Positions 1-7,012 of a stretch of DNA of 35,798 nt are shown here, piece after piece. Position 1 is the stretch's first letter; each line of letters opens with the position of its first letter. This DNA is from a virus. Location: IMG/VR virus record IMGVR_UViG_3300017748_000033, positions 1-35,798 of that record; one strand, 5' to 3'. Under the pieces are notes generated by a model. It did no database searches. It had not been told where the DNA came from and was given only the letters and a program-made list of their open reading frames with translations. The position numbers and the translations under genes were made by a program.

Positions 1-2078
1 CTCCGAGAATTGGAATGTTCCGTGAAGAACACCCCTCATCAAGTTCAGGTTATTGGGATAGCCACAACGCTTTGTTTGCCGCAAACGACATGCACATGGG
101 CAAAGTTATGAACAACATGGCGCAACAAGTTATGAAGCAATTTGGTTCTGGCATCATCAACCCTGCTGATCCAACCAACATGGAACAGGCAACGTTGGCA
201 CGTGGAAACCTTCAACAATTGGCTGCTGCCGCCGACTTCGCCATGAAGAAAGTGAACATGGGGGAGGAATACCGAGCCTTAGCACCGATTGTTGAGAACG
301 GCAATGTGGGAATGAAAATCAAGAACATTGGCCCCGTTCATCCTACTTCATTTGCTACAACTCCCCCCACCTACAACACAGGCAACACCCACCTTTGGGG
401 CCATGAAATGCCAGCGAGTCTCACATGGAAACATGACCCTCAAAGCGGGGGAATCTCCTTTGGAATGGCCGAGGAACCGTTCAACATTATGCAACGAACA
501 GTCCATGAAAACAAAATCAAGGCGGTTTTGCCCTCTTTACTTGAAAGCAACATCATGCCTAAGCAAAAGGACATTCATGCACTATCGGCATTGGATAGCC
601 GAGGACTTTCACCTATCGCCACAGGAAGTCTGTTGAAGGCTGATGATTATAAGCCAACAGGTGTGTTCACAACCAAAATCATTCCCGCCTACACCATCCA
701 CAAGTTGGACGATATGGAAAAGTTGCGTGGATTTTCAGGTGATTGGGTCGTTCAAAAAATGCCGAAGGGTGAACGGGTCTTTGTTGAAAAGAAGGGCAAC
801 CACTTGAAAGGTGGCAAGTTGCCTGGTGGCGTAAAGAAGGAATTGCGTGATATGACTGGCGATTTCACCTTTGATGCGTATTTGGATGGCGACACTTTAC
901 ACGTTGTTGATTTGCTGGTTCACAAAGGAACAGACCTACACCTTGAACCGCTTGACGACAGAATCAATGCCCTTCGAACACTTTACGACTCAACAGAACA
1001 CGTTCACTTCCCCATGCCAACCAATTGTGTTTCCACCGACCATGAGGGGTTGGATAAAGCCATCAGCAATTTTGATGAGGACGAATTGTTGATTCGTGAT
1101 TCATGTTCAACTTTCATGAAGGAAAAGGAAGTTCACCCAAAGTGGATTCGCTATGCTAAAGAATCAATCGCTAAGGCGTTTTATCCTCCAATGCCAGAAG
1201 TGGTTGTTTATCCAAACAAAATCAAGTTGTGTTATCCTTCCATTCTTGACCCTGTGATTGTAAAAGGGTCTTTTGATGGAATGGGCTTTGACATTGAAGG
1301 GCTTGAAGGCAATGATTCCATCATGTCAAAGGCAATCCGTGATATGCCCCTTTGGAGTCCAGTCGCAATCAGTCTGTTGAAAGAAGGTGCGGCAGCATCG
1401 GGTGGTGGCTCAAGTGGTGGTGCATTTACCTCAAGTGATACAGGAGGTTTCAATCCAATTCATTCAAAACCGAAGCGAAAGCGACCACGTGAGTTGAAAA
1501 TCGCAAAAGAAACCATCCTACGTGCGCCATCAATTATTGGCGAGGATGAGGAAGGCGATAATGTGGCTCACACCATGAAACACGCTCGACGTGCTATCAC
1601 CGAAGATGATACGGCAAAAACAACTGAGCAATTGTTGGAAAAGGTGAAAGGACTCAACAAAAAAATGCTTGAGATGTTCTCAGGTGAATATGGCCTTGAG
1701 CGAACCGAAGAAGGCAAGTGGACTGTCAATGAAGCAATTGACGACGACATCATAGAGAATATGTTTCCACGTATGAATCGCATTTCACCTGATGGTGGGG
1801 CGTGGGCTGGAATGCAAGCCGACATCACCGCACCAAGAGGACCAACTGAACTGATTGAGGATAGCGGAACTACGTTTTACGATCCCAAAGAAGGTGAAGA
1901 GGTTGAAGAAATCCCAATGAAGCATTTGCGAGTCAAAGATGAGGCAAATGGAGAAGAAGCCACAATTGACATTGAGAATGGTCAAGCCACCCTTCGTATG
2001 CCGTTGAAAACGCAACAGGAAATGGCTGATGAGCAAGAAGTTCAACCAGATGATAGGTCCGAAGCCGAAGAGATATGA
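1..2078 (+). CDS. Large head-module protein with degenerate ATP-dependent DNA ligase-like domain (5' partial)
   Basis: The frame is open to the left edge of the window (codons before the ATG at 15 read P-R-I-G), so the true start may lie outside; 687 residues are visible from that ATG. Residues about 225-390 resemble the nucleotidyltransferase core of ATP-dependent DNA ligases: a GDWVVQKMPKGERVFV stretch where motif I (KxDGxR) would be, then FDAYLDG and VVDLL (motif III/IIIa-like), and DELLIRD...KWIRYAKE (motif IV/V-like). The motif I lysine is out of register and the acidic residue is missing, so catalysis is doubtful. A Gly/Ser-rich linker follows (about residues 458-480), then a basic KPKRKRPR stretch and a charged, acidic C-terminal region. 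It lies directly upstream of the maturation protease, where portals or portal-associated proteins usually sit, but I see no clear portal signature. The ligase resemblance is by eye only. Confidence 0.6.
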   Translation, partial: PRIGMFREEHPSSSSGYWDSHNALFAANDMHMGKVMNNMAQQVMKQFGSGIINPADPTNMEQATLARGNLQQLAAAADFAMKKVNMGEEYRALAPIVENGNVGMKIKNIGPVHPTSFATTPPTYNTGNTHLWGHEMPASLTWKHDPQSGGISFGMAEEPFNIMQRTVHENKIKAVLPSLLESNIMPKQKDIHALSALDSRGLSPIATGSLLKADDYKPTGVFTTKIIPAYTIHKLDDMEKLRGFSGDWVVQKMPKGERVFVEKKGNHLKGGKLPGGVKKELRDMTGDFTFDAYLDGDTLHVVDLLVHKGTDLHLEPLDDRINALRTLYDSTEHVHFPMPTNCVSTDHEGLDKAISNFDEDELLIRDSCSTFMKEKEVHPKWIRYAKESIAKAFYPPMPEVVVYPNKIKLCYPSILDPVIVKGSFDGMGFDIEGLEGNDSIMSKAIRDMPLWSPVAISLLKEGAAASGGGSSGGAFTSSDTGGFNPIHSKPKRKRPRELKIAKETILRAPSIIGEDEEGDNVAHTMKHARRAITEDDTAKTTEQLLEKVKGLNKKMLEMFSGEYGLERTEEGKWTVNEAIDDDIIENMFPRMNRISPDGGAWAGMQADITAPRGPTELIEDSGTTFYDPKEGEEVEEIPMKHLRVKDEANGEEATIDIENGQATLRMPLKTQQEMADEQEVQPDDRSEAEEI

Positions 2079-2120
2079 ACCATATCCCTTCATATAGGAC
2101 TACATTAAATCGAAAGGACA

Positions 2121-3485
2121 ATGGCGACCACACTCGACCTTCAAACGGCATCGTGGAATGCCGAAGGTTCGGACTTCTTGTTGAAGTCTGTTGGAAGTGC
2201 TGGTGAACTTTACGTCGCTGGCTACGCATCTGTTGATATGGTGGACAAGCAAGGAGATAGAATCCCTACCGCCGCACTAAAGAAGGCATTCGGCCAATTC
2301 ATGGATAACAAAGCGTTTCGAAATGTTCAGTTGGCTCATTCTGGTATTCAAGTTGGTGAGGTCGTTGCAGACCACACCGATTCCCAAGGTCGTGTTTGGA
2401 AGTCCGAAGTGGACGACCACGGCCTGTTCGTCGTGTGCAAAATCCGCAACGACATTCAAAAAGCACGTGAAGTGCAAAAGCAAATCCGCAATGGCGATTT
2501 GCGAGCGTTCTCGATTGGCGGTCAAGCCTTGTTTCGTGTTAGCAAAACGACACCAGAACTTGGAAGCCATCGAGAGATCACCGATCTTGAATTGCATGAA
2601 ATTACGCTATGCAAGAAAGGTATCAACCCCGAATCAACCTACACAATACTGAAAATGGAAGATGATAACATGAGCAACACAGAAGTTTTGAACGAAATTA
2701 AGGCTGGACTGAGCGAAGTTCTCAAAGAACTGAGCGAAAAAGAAGAAACCAAAGAGGACAAATCCTACAAAGAGGACAAATCCTACAAAGGCGACATGAT
2801 GCGAGAAGAGGAAGAGGGACACACCCAAAAGTCCGAAGAAGCAGCCCTTGACTACATCACCACACTTGAGAAGTTTGCTCACGAATCTGGTGTGGACTTG
2901 AACGGCCTTCGTGATCACTTCGGTTTGGAGAAGGCTTACCTTCTCGAACAAGGTCGTGGCGGCTACTCTCACCGTGGACAAGGTGATGAAGTCGGGTCTG
3001 GCGAGGATGCTTCCGAGCCAGCATACCCCTCCCTTCCAAGTCCTGGTGGCAACCAATACGTCATCAAATCCCCAAGTGTTCCAAACATGAACATGAATGC
3101 ACCTTCTGGCAACCAAAACGTTGTGAAGTCCTTGACTCCTGAGATGTTGGAGAAGGGCTACCGCACCTACGCTGCTCTCCGTGATGAAGAAGCAGTTAAG
3201 GGACTGGTTGAGAAGGAATGGCAAGACCGCTACCACGCTGAAACGGCTCACGCTCTTGAAGTTCGCAAGCAAAACGATGTTGGAGTCCAACTGAACTCCC
3301 TACGTGAAGAGATTGCTATGCTCAAGTCCGAGAACGCATCCCTACAAAAGAGCGAAGTTGCACCTTCGACTCCTTCCACCTCCATTCGTGTGCCAACACA
3401 TGGCGAGTTTGCCCAGATGGGCAATGACCTTGATGGCTGGCGAGCAGCAGAAGCACTTGCTCAACGTGCGTTGCGAGGCGAATGA
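2121..3485 (+). CDS. Prohead maturation protease fused to scaffold (HK97/XkdF-like, S78 family)
   Basis: This 454-residue protein probably directs capsid assembly and then cleaves the head proteins. The first ~180 residues have the layout of HK97-type prohead serine proteases: a GELYVAGYASV opening strand, candidate His73 in QLAHSGIQVGEVV, candidate Ser131 in RAFSIGG, and an ELHEITLCKKGINPES segment (candidate Glu160) matching the usual L-x-E-V-S-L-V-x-x-P-A-N. The remainder looks like a scaffold: an acidic/lysine-rich region around 195-235 with a perfect tandem six-codon repeat, a Gly/Ser/Pro linker, and a predicted coiled coil around 375-411. Such protease-scaffold fusions replace a separate scaffold gene. 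The ATG at 2121 is preceded by an AAAGGA ribosome site, and the capsid gene starts 25 bases downstream. The protease call is fairly firm from motif and position; the catalytic residue choice is inferred. Confidence 0.82.
   Translation: MATTLDLQTASWNAEGSDFLLKSVGSAGELYVAGYASVDMVDKQGDRIPTAALKKAFGQFMDNKAFRNVQLAHSGIQVGEVVADHTDSQGRVWKSEVDDHGLFVVCKIRNDIQKAREVQKQIRNGDLRAFSIGGQALFRVSKTTPELGSHREITDLELHEITLCKKGINPESTYTILKMEDDNMSNTEVLNEIKAGLSEVLKELSEKEETKEDKSYKEDKSYKGDMMREEEEGHTQKSEEAALDYITTLEKFAHESGVDLNGLRDHFGLEKAYLLEQGRGGYSHRGQGDEVGSGEDASEPAYPSLPSPGGNQYVIKSPSVPNMNMNAPSGNQNVVKSLTPEMLEKGYRTYAALRDEEAVKGLVEKEWQDRYHAETAHALEVRKQNDVGVQLNSLREEIAMLKSENASLQKSEVAPSTPSTSIRVPTHGEFAQMGNDLDGWRAAEALAQRALRGE
2754..2789 (+). 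repeat. Perfect 18-bp tandem duplication inside protease-scaffold gene
   Basis: Two identical 18-base units (2754-2771 and 2772-2789) encode E-D-K-S-Y-K twice in the charged linker between the protease and the scaffold. It keeps frame and looks like a recent slippage duplication in a disordered segment. Confidence 0.9.
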
Positions 3486-3494
3486 AACAACAAC

Positions 3495-3513
3495 ATGGAG
3501 ATGATGAAAAATG
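3495..3513 (+). repeat. 19-bp leader/RBS repeat, copy 1 (before major capsid gene)
   Basis: The 19 bases ATGGAGATGATGAAAAATG end with the start codon of the major capsid gene. They recur exactly at 4673-4691, ending with the start codon of the next gene. GGAGATGAT resembles the anti-SD complement GGAGGTGAT, so this is probably a strong translation initiation region shared by two highly expressed genes. Confidence 0.85.
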
Positions 3514-4659
3514 ACGCAAGGCTACATTCGAACAATTGAAGATATGGAACGGCTCTATTACGGGGCTGGCGCAGGAACCAACGCATGGGCTTATTCGGGA
3601 ACGGATTTGCTCAAGGCCGACAGTCCCTTGATGTCCTCCACTTCTGGAACCTACCAAGCGATCTTTGGCCGCAAGGTCTGGTCGCAACTGAACCAAGAGT
3701 TCAACGCATTCTCCATTCTCCCCAAGAAACCTTGGGAGAAGTCGGGATGGCGTGTCGTGACGGGCAAGCCCGATGATGCCGTCGGACTTCCTGAAAACGG
3801 AACGCTACCAGACTCCACCAAGCCAACCTTCGAAGAGGTTTCCACGAAACCCAAGACGGTTGCTTCCAAGTTTGACCTCAGCGAAACCGCCATGTTCCTT
3901 GCCGACAAGGATGATGGTTTGGGCGATGCAAGAGCCGTTATCAAAATGGAAATGTCCAAGTCTCACGCCGAGAGCATCAACAAAATGCTTCTCAAGGACA
4001 TTGACACGACGGCAGGAAACACCTTTGAGTCCATTGACCGAGCCACCTCGTCGTCTTTGACTGAAACCGCCGCTTTTGCCGACGTTTCGGCTCTTGCCGA
4101 CCACAACATGTATTCCATCACCCGCAACTCAACGGGAACTCGAAGTTGGTTTGATGCAAACGTGGATGCTGGCGCAACTGGGGCCGAGCGACCTCTCACC
4201 CTCAACATTCTTGACGGCATGTTCCGTGAAGTCTGGGAACGTGGTGGTCAGCCCAAGGTCATTCTCACGGGCTACGACACCATCGAGAAAATCCAACAAC
4301 TCTTGCAGCCTCAGCAACGATTCACCGAGATGAAGCGTGTTTCTCCATCCGTGAACGGCGTTCAAGGAATCCCAGGCATGGAGGGCGGCTTCGTTGTCGC
4401 CACCTACAACGGCGTTCCAATCATCCCTGCAAAGGACGTTCACAACCCATCTGGCGGAATCAGCCGCATTTACATGCTCGACACCGACTACATGTATTTC
4501 TGCACCGCCAAGCCCACGCTTTACCATGAGTCGGGCATTGAAACGGGCGACCCCTTCGGCATCAACCGTTTGGGACAGGTCGGCCTCTTCCACACGATGG
4601 GCGAACTTTGGCAACTCTTCTATGGCGCACACGGCAAAATCCGTGATTTGAGCGCATGA
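3511..4659 (+). CDS. Major capsid protein (HK97 fold)
   Basis: The 382-residue product lies immediately after the protease-scaffold gene and has the size and texture of an HK97-fold capsid subunit. A helical N-terminal segment is followed by an E-loop-like stretch (WRVVTGKPDDAVGLPENGTLPDS), a long helix (ARAVIKMEMSKSHAESINKM, the spine-helix position), and a P/A-domain region with ILTGYDTIEKIQQLLQPQQRF. Near the C terminus, GVPIIPAKDVHNPSGGISRIYMLDTDYMYFCTAKPTLY is the strand pattern typical of capsid proteins that read 'I...D...Y.LD....'. It would form the icosahedral shell after cleavage by the upstream protease. The start at 3511 is set by the GGAGATGATG site, part of a 19-base leader repeated before the next gene. 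The scaffold is upstream, so no long delta domain is expected here. Confidence 0.85.
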   Translation: MTQGYIRTIEDMERLYYGAGAGTNAWAYSGTDLLKADSPLMSSTSGTYQAIFGRKVWSQLNQEFNAFSILPKKPWEKSGWRVVTGKPDDAVGLPENGTLPDSTKPTFEEVSTKPKTVASKFDLSETAMFLADKDDGLGDARAVIKMEMSKSHAESINKMLLKDIDTTAGNTFESIDRATSSSLTETAAFADVSALADHNMYSITRNSTGTRSWFDANVDAGATGAERPLTLNILDGMFREVWERGGQPKVILTGYDTIEKIQQLLQPQQRFTEMKRVSPSVNGVQGIPGMEGGFVVATYNGVPIIPAKDVHNPSGGISRIYMLDTDYMYFCTAKPTLYHESGIETGDPFGINRLGQVGLFHTMGELWQLFYGAHGKIRDLSA

Positions 4660-4672
4660 GGACAAAAAAAAA

Positions 4673-4691
4673 ATGGAGATGATGAAAAATG
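4673..4691 (+). repeat. 19-bp leader/RBS repeat, copy 2
   Basis: This is an exact copy of the 19 bases at 3495-3513. It directly follows a run of nine A residues after the capsid stop codon and ends at the start codon of the next gene. Confidence 0.85.
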
Positions 4692-5081
4692 GCAAGCGCA
4701 AATCTTACCGAAGCAAGCACCTCAGTTGTATTCAGCCTTCCAATGTGGGCTGGTGTGGCTGATCAAGACAACACCGCATGGCTGCAATCGCCCATTGGCT
4801 CAAACGCAGCCATTGGTGCAATCAACATGGGTTGCGTGGATGTAGTGGCTACTGCTGCAACAACCACCACCACCCTTGACTTTGCAGACTCGGACACCCC
4901 AACTGCGGTCCTCAACCGAATTAACCCCACCCAGATTATTGCCGTCCTCTCGGTTGTCAATTCATCTGATGCGGCGGCTGGCGACATTCCCAACATCGGA
5001 TTCGGTGCAAAGACCATCAGTTTTGATTCCGATACTGGCGGCGATGGCGACACCCACCGAATTGTGTTCCTTTACCGTTGA
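4689..5081 (+). CDS. Putative capsid decoration/accessory protein
   Basis: This 130-residue protein is encoded 29 bases after the major capsid gene and shares its 19-base translation leader, implying high expression. It is rich in Ala, Thr, Ser and Asp, low in Lys, and looks beta-rich (VVATAATTTTTLDFADS, QIIAVLSVVNSSD, IGFGAKTISFDSD, HRIVFLYR), which suits a small capsid-surface or cement protein. I do not recognise a named family; the role is inferred from position, small size, composition and the shared leader. A minor head or fibre protein is an alternative. Confidence 0.6.
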   Translation: MASANLTEASTSVVFSLPMWAGVADQDNTAWLQSPIGSNAAIGAINMGCVDVVATAATTTTTLDFADSDTPTAVLNRINPTQIIAVLSVVNSSDAAAGDIPNIGFGAKTISFDSDTGGDGDTHRIVFLYR

Positions 5082-5092
5082 GGTGTTCCCTG

Positions 5093-5461
5093 ATGGGAAT
5101 TAAGGTCGAATACGTGGGCGCACGTTCATACACCGAGTTCCGCTATGGCGGCAAGTCTGTTGGCTTTGCACGTGGCATGGTTCGTGAACTCGATGATGAA
5201 GCAATCCCCACCATTCGCCAACTTGTGGATAGCGGTTCAAACATGTGGAGAATCATTGACGATGCACCTTCCCAGACAGAAGCCATGAAAGCAACCATCG
5301 AGCCTACGGTTGAAGAAACCGTTGTTGAAGAGGAAGAATCCACCGACGTTGATTACGCTTCAATGACAAGGGCTGCTCTCATGTCCTTAGCAAAGGAACG
5401 TGGACACACCATCAAGAACACCACGAAGAAAGCAGATCTGGTTGAACTTTTGTCGGCATAG
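5093..5461 (+). CDS. Small head-region protein with C-terminal SAP/HeH-like domain
   Basis: The likely start is the ATG at 5093 (MGIKVEYVG), preceded by GAGGTG that overlaps the upstream stop; a TTG at 5078 is in frame but has no comparable site. The 122-residue product has an N-terminal beta-rich part (KVEYVGARSYTEFRYGGKSVGFARG) with a VRELDDEAIPTIRQLVDSG segment. A very acidic linker (about EETVVEEEEST) follows, then a ~35-residue helix-extended loop-helix (SMTRAALMSLAKERG...KKADLVELLSA) that resembles SAP/HeH/LEM-type modules often found in phage structural proteins. The N-terminal part resembles small phage head/neck proteins that carry FXXG-like folds. The domain may bind DNA or protein; the exact role is unknown. 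Confidence 0.65.
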   Translation: MGIKVEYVGARSYTEFRYGGKSVGFARGMVRELDDEAIPTIRQLVDSGSNMWRIIDDAPSQTEAMKATIEPTVEETVVEEEESTDVDYASMTRAALMSLAKERGHTIKNTTKKADLVELLSA

Positions 5462-5474
5462 GTAGGTGTCCGAC

Positions 5475-6002
5475 ATGACGAACAACCGTGAATCACTTAC
5501 TGATGGCGACTTCTATTTGAGTCGTTGCCGTGTTAATCGCCACGTCATTGAATTGACAGGGGGAGAAGCCAAACAGGTTTCTTTGAACGGCAAAATATCA
5601 AAAGTCGTTGTTGATGCCTCCGATGCTGCGTTGGCACTTGGTTCTGGGAATCATGGACGTTTCCAACTCTTGATGGACGTTGAGGATGGGGGCGGAAACG
5701 AAATCCCTTATTTTGACATAATCGGCAAATTGAATTACACAGGTGCGGGTTCGGGTCAAGTTGCCTTGCTTGAGGTATCGCCTGGTTCCAACAAAGGAAC
5801 TGGTTCGACCAAGAACTCATTGCACTTCTCAATCACTACTACATCGGCTGCTGAGTCTAACGGTGTAGCGATAGATGAACCCGCCGCATGGAATGGTCTT
5901 GTGTGCGGGAAGGTAAGGGTCGTTTGCGATATTGACCCTGGGGCTGTTGGCGTGATTCTTGATCCTGCCGCAACTATTCGTGTCATAATCCTTCTTGAAT
6001 AG
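5475..6002 (+). CDS. Unknown beta-rich head-region protein
   Basis: The start is taken as the ATG at 5475 (MTNNRESLTDG) behind AGGTG; a GTG at 5466 is also in frame and cannot be excluded. The roughly 175-residue protein looks entirely beta-stranded: VIELTGGEAKQVSLNG, KVVVDASDAALALG, GRFQLLMDVEDGG, EIPYFDIIGKLNY, QVALLEVSPG, LHFSITTTS, GKVRVVCDIDPG and TIRVIILLE. This suggests a jelly-roll or Ig-like capsid-decorating or head-fibre protein. No family is recognised. It ends just before the only non-coding spacer in this block with both a T-tract and a TATA-like element. Confidence 0.6.
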   Translation: MTNNRESLTDGDFYLSRCRVNRHVIELTGGEAKQVSLNGKISKVVVDASDAALALGSGNHGRFQLLMDVEDGGGNEIPYFDIIGKLNYTGAGSGQVALLEVSPGSNKGTGSTKNSLHFSITTTSAAESNGVAIDEPAAWNGLVCGKVRVVCDIDPGAVGVILDPAATIRVIILLE

Positions 6003-6005
6003 AGC

Positions 6006-6012
6006 ATTTTTT
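6006..6012 (+). terminator. Possible T-tract terminator (archaeal style)
   Basis: A run of six T residues follows three bases after the stop codon at 6000-6002, with no hairpin visible. Archaeal polymerases can terminate at such tracts; alone it is weak evidence. Confidence 0.2.
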
Positions 6013-6018
6013 GGGGAA

Positions 6019-6028
6019 GGGATATAAA
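6019..6028 (+). promoter_or_regulatory. Possible archaeal TATA-box promoter
   Basis: GGGATATAAA contains TATAAA at 6023-6028, preceded by purine-rich GGGGAAGGG that could act as a BRE. The TATA element lies about 26-29 bases before the ATG at 6052, the normal archaeal TATA-to-start distance, although a GAGGAA ribosome site at 6041-6046 also precedes that ATG. Confidence 0.3.
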
Positions 6029-6051
6029 CAACCACACAATGAGGAATTAAC

Positions 6052-6366
6052 ATGGCACTAACCGTTTCTCAGCCACGCCGACAGTCCGTAAATGGAAGCA
6101 TGATTACCGTTCACCTTGAAATCACCCCCGATACTTCGTGGTTGGCTGCTGGTGAGGCTCTTGACCTAACCACCTACGTTCCAATCCTTGAGTCAATTGT
6201 CCTCGATGGTAGCGCAACTGGCTATGTTTGGCAATACGACCACACCAACAAGAAATTGCTTGCCTTTGAAGCGGGTTCTGATGGTGATGCTTTGGATGCC
6301 GTCGCTGATGCAACCAACCTTTCATCTCACACGGTTCGAATCACCGTTTCAGGCCGACGTGCATGA
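6052..6366 (+). CDS. Small conserved-type virion protein of the capsid neighbourhood
   Basis: The 104-residue protein starts at an ATG behind GAGGAATTAAC. It has a Ser/Thr-rich N-terminal strand region, a GYVWQYDHTNKKLLAFEAG segment and a C-terminal LSSHTVRITVSGR strand. The pattern 'Gy.w.yd..n.kl.a...g....l.e...atdLs..tvr....g' is, from memory, common among small phage proteins encoded next to the major capsid gene, where it is thought to be structural. It may be a capsid-decorating protein. The next gene begins 13 bases after its stop. Identification is by resemblance only. Confidence 0.65.
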   Translation: MALTVSQPRRQSVNGSMITVHLEITPDTSWLAAGEALDLTTYVPILESIVLDGSATGYVWQYDHTNKKLLAFEAGSDGDALDAVADATNLSSHTVRITVSGRRA

Positions 6367-6379
6367 TGGGGGATGCCCC

Positions 6380-6694
6380 ATGCCACGATTTGAAATTGCA
6401 GATTTTGACCTTGAAACGTCAATTGAAATCAAGAAACGTCGCAACACACGTATGTTTGAACTCATGACCTCTCAAGGGTCAATTGCTGAGGATCAATCAC
6501 CATTTAGCCGTGAGAACATGGCTAAGGCTCAATCTCGCTTTGTGAAGATAAACAAACATGAAGCGAGGGATATTCAAAATATCGGCTCAGGAACACGTTG
6601 CACATCATGTGGACTACTCCACTTTTTGTGGACTCCTGAATGTGCCGTTTGTGGAGAACCAATGCACTTCAACTTAGGAGGACATCACCAATGA
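6380..6694 (+). CDS. Small zinc-ribbon protein
   Basis: The best start is the ATG at 6380 (MPRFEIADFD), preceded by GGGGGATG; the longer upstream frame overlaps the previous gene and is not needed. The 104-residue product has a charged helical N-terminal part (IEIKKRRNTRMFELMTSQG) and a C-terminal zinc ribbon with Cys74-x2-Cys77 and Cys88-x2-Cys91, ending in a His-rich tail (GGHHQ). It could be a nucleic-acid- or protein-binding adaptor. It overlaps the next gene, also Cys-containing, by four bases (ATGA), so the two are probably translated together. Its role in the particle is unknown. Confidence 0.65.
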   Translation: MPRFEIADFDLETSIEIKKRRNTRMFELMTSQGSIAEDQSPFSRENMAKAQSRFVKINKHEARDIQNIGSGTRCTSCGLLHFLWTPECAVCGEPMHFNLGGHHQ

Positions 6695-6999
6695 GCGATG
6701 ATAAACCATACGACGATGTAAAGCCGAAAGAGGACAAATACGGCATGATGAAGCCGAAGAAAAAGACTCCACGTGAAGTCATGATGGAAACCCCCCCTCA
6801 AAAAATGAAGAAGGATAAGCCTTTCACAAAAGCATGGGACGATCTCATCAAGTTCGGTGATTGCCCCGTTTGTGTGGGCGACCCAATGGCTTGTCCTACT
6901 CCTGATGTTCCAGCATCGGCTTGTCCAACTCGAAGAAACGCAATCAAACACATGATGCGAGGAAAGGGCGCACGACCCCCAATGGTTCTCCGTGATTAA
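6691..6999 (+). CDS. Small Lys-rich Cys-cluster protein carrying the AW motif
   Basis: The ATG at 6691 follows an AGGAGGACATCACC ribosome site, nearly a full anti-SD match, which decides this start over in-frame codons further upstream. The 102-residue protein has a disordered, Lys/Pro/Met-rich N-terminal half. At residues 45-54 is FTKAWDDLIK, the copy of the recurrent F-x-x-A-W-x(3,4)-K peptide that lies farthest from the others. A Cys cluster (58, 61, 68, 78) could hold one zinc, and the tail is basic. No family is recognised. The shared motif links it to the cassette at 30452-35060. Confidence 0.65.
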   Translation: MSDDKPYDDVKPKEDKYGMMKPKKKTPREVMMETPPQKMKKDKPFTKAWDDLIKFGDCPVCVGDPMACPTPDVPASACPTRRNAIKHMMRGKGARPPMVLRD

Positions 7000-7012
7000 A
7001 GGGGGAACATAA

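Noticed and set aside
2088-2100. TATA-like CATATAGG upstream of the protease gene
   Set aside because: Only TATA with no purine BRE and a GG break; a ribosome site (AAAGGA) fully explains the start, so not listed as a promoter.
2754-2789. Tandem repeat considered as part of a CRISPR or regulatory array
   Set aside because: Only two in-frame 18-bp units without spacers, inside a coding disordered linker.
2634-3290. A 218-codon open frame on the - strand inside the protease-scaffold gene
   Set aside because: It is antisense to a clearly coding frame, rich in Phe/Val/Leu from reversed Glu/Lys codons, and has no ribosome site.
4129-4701. A 190-codon open frame on the - strand across the capsid gene
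   Set aside because: Shadow of the capsid frame; no recognisable family and no initiation signal.
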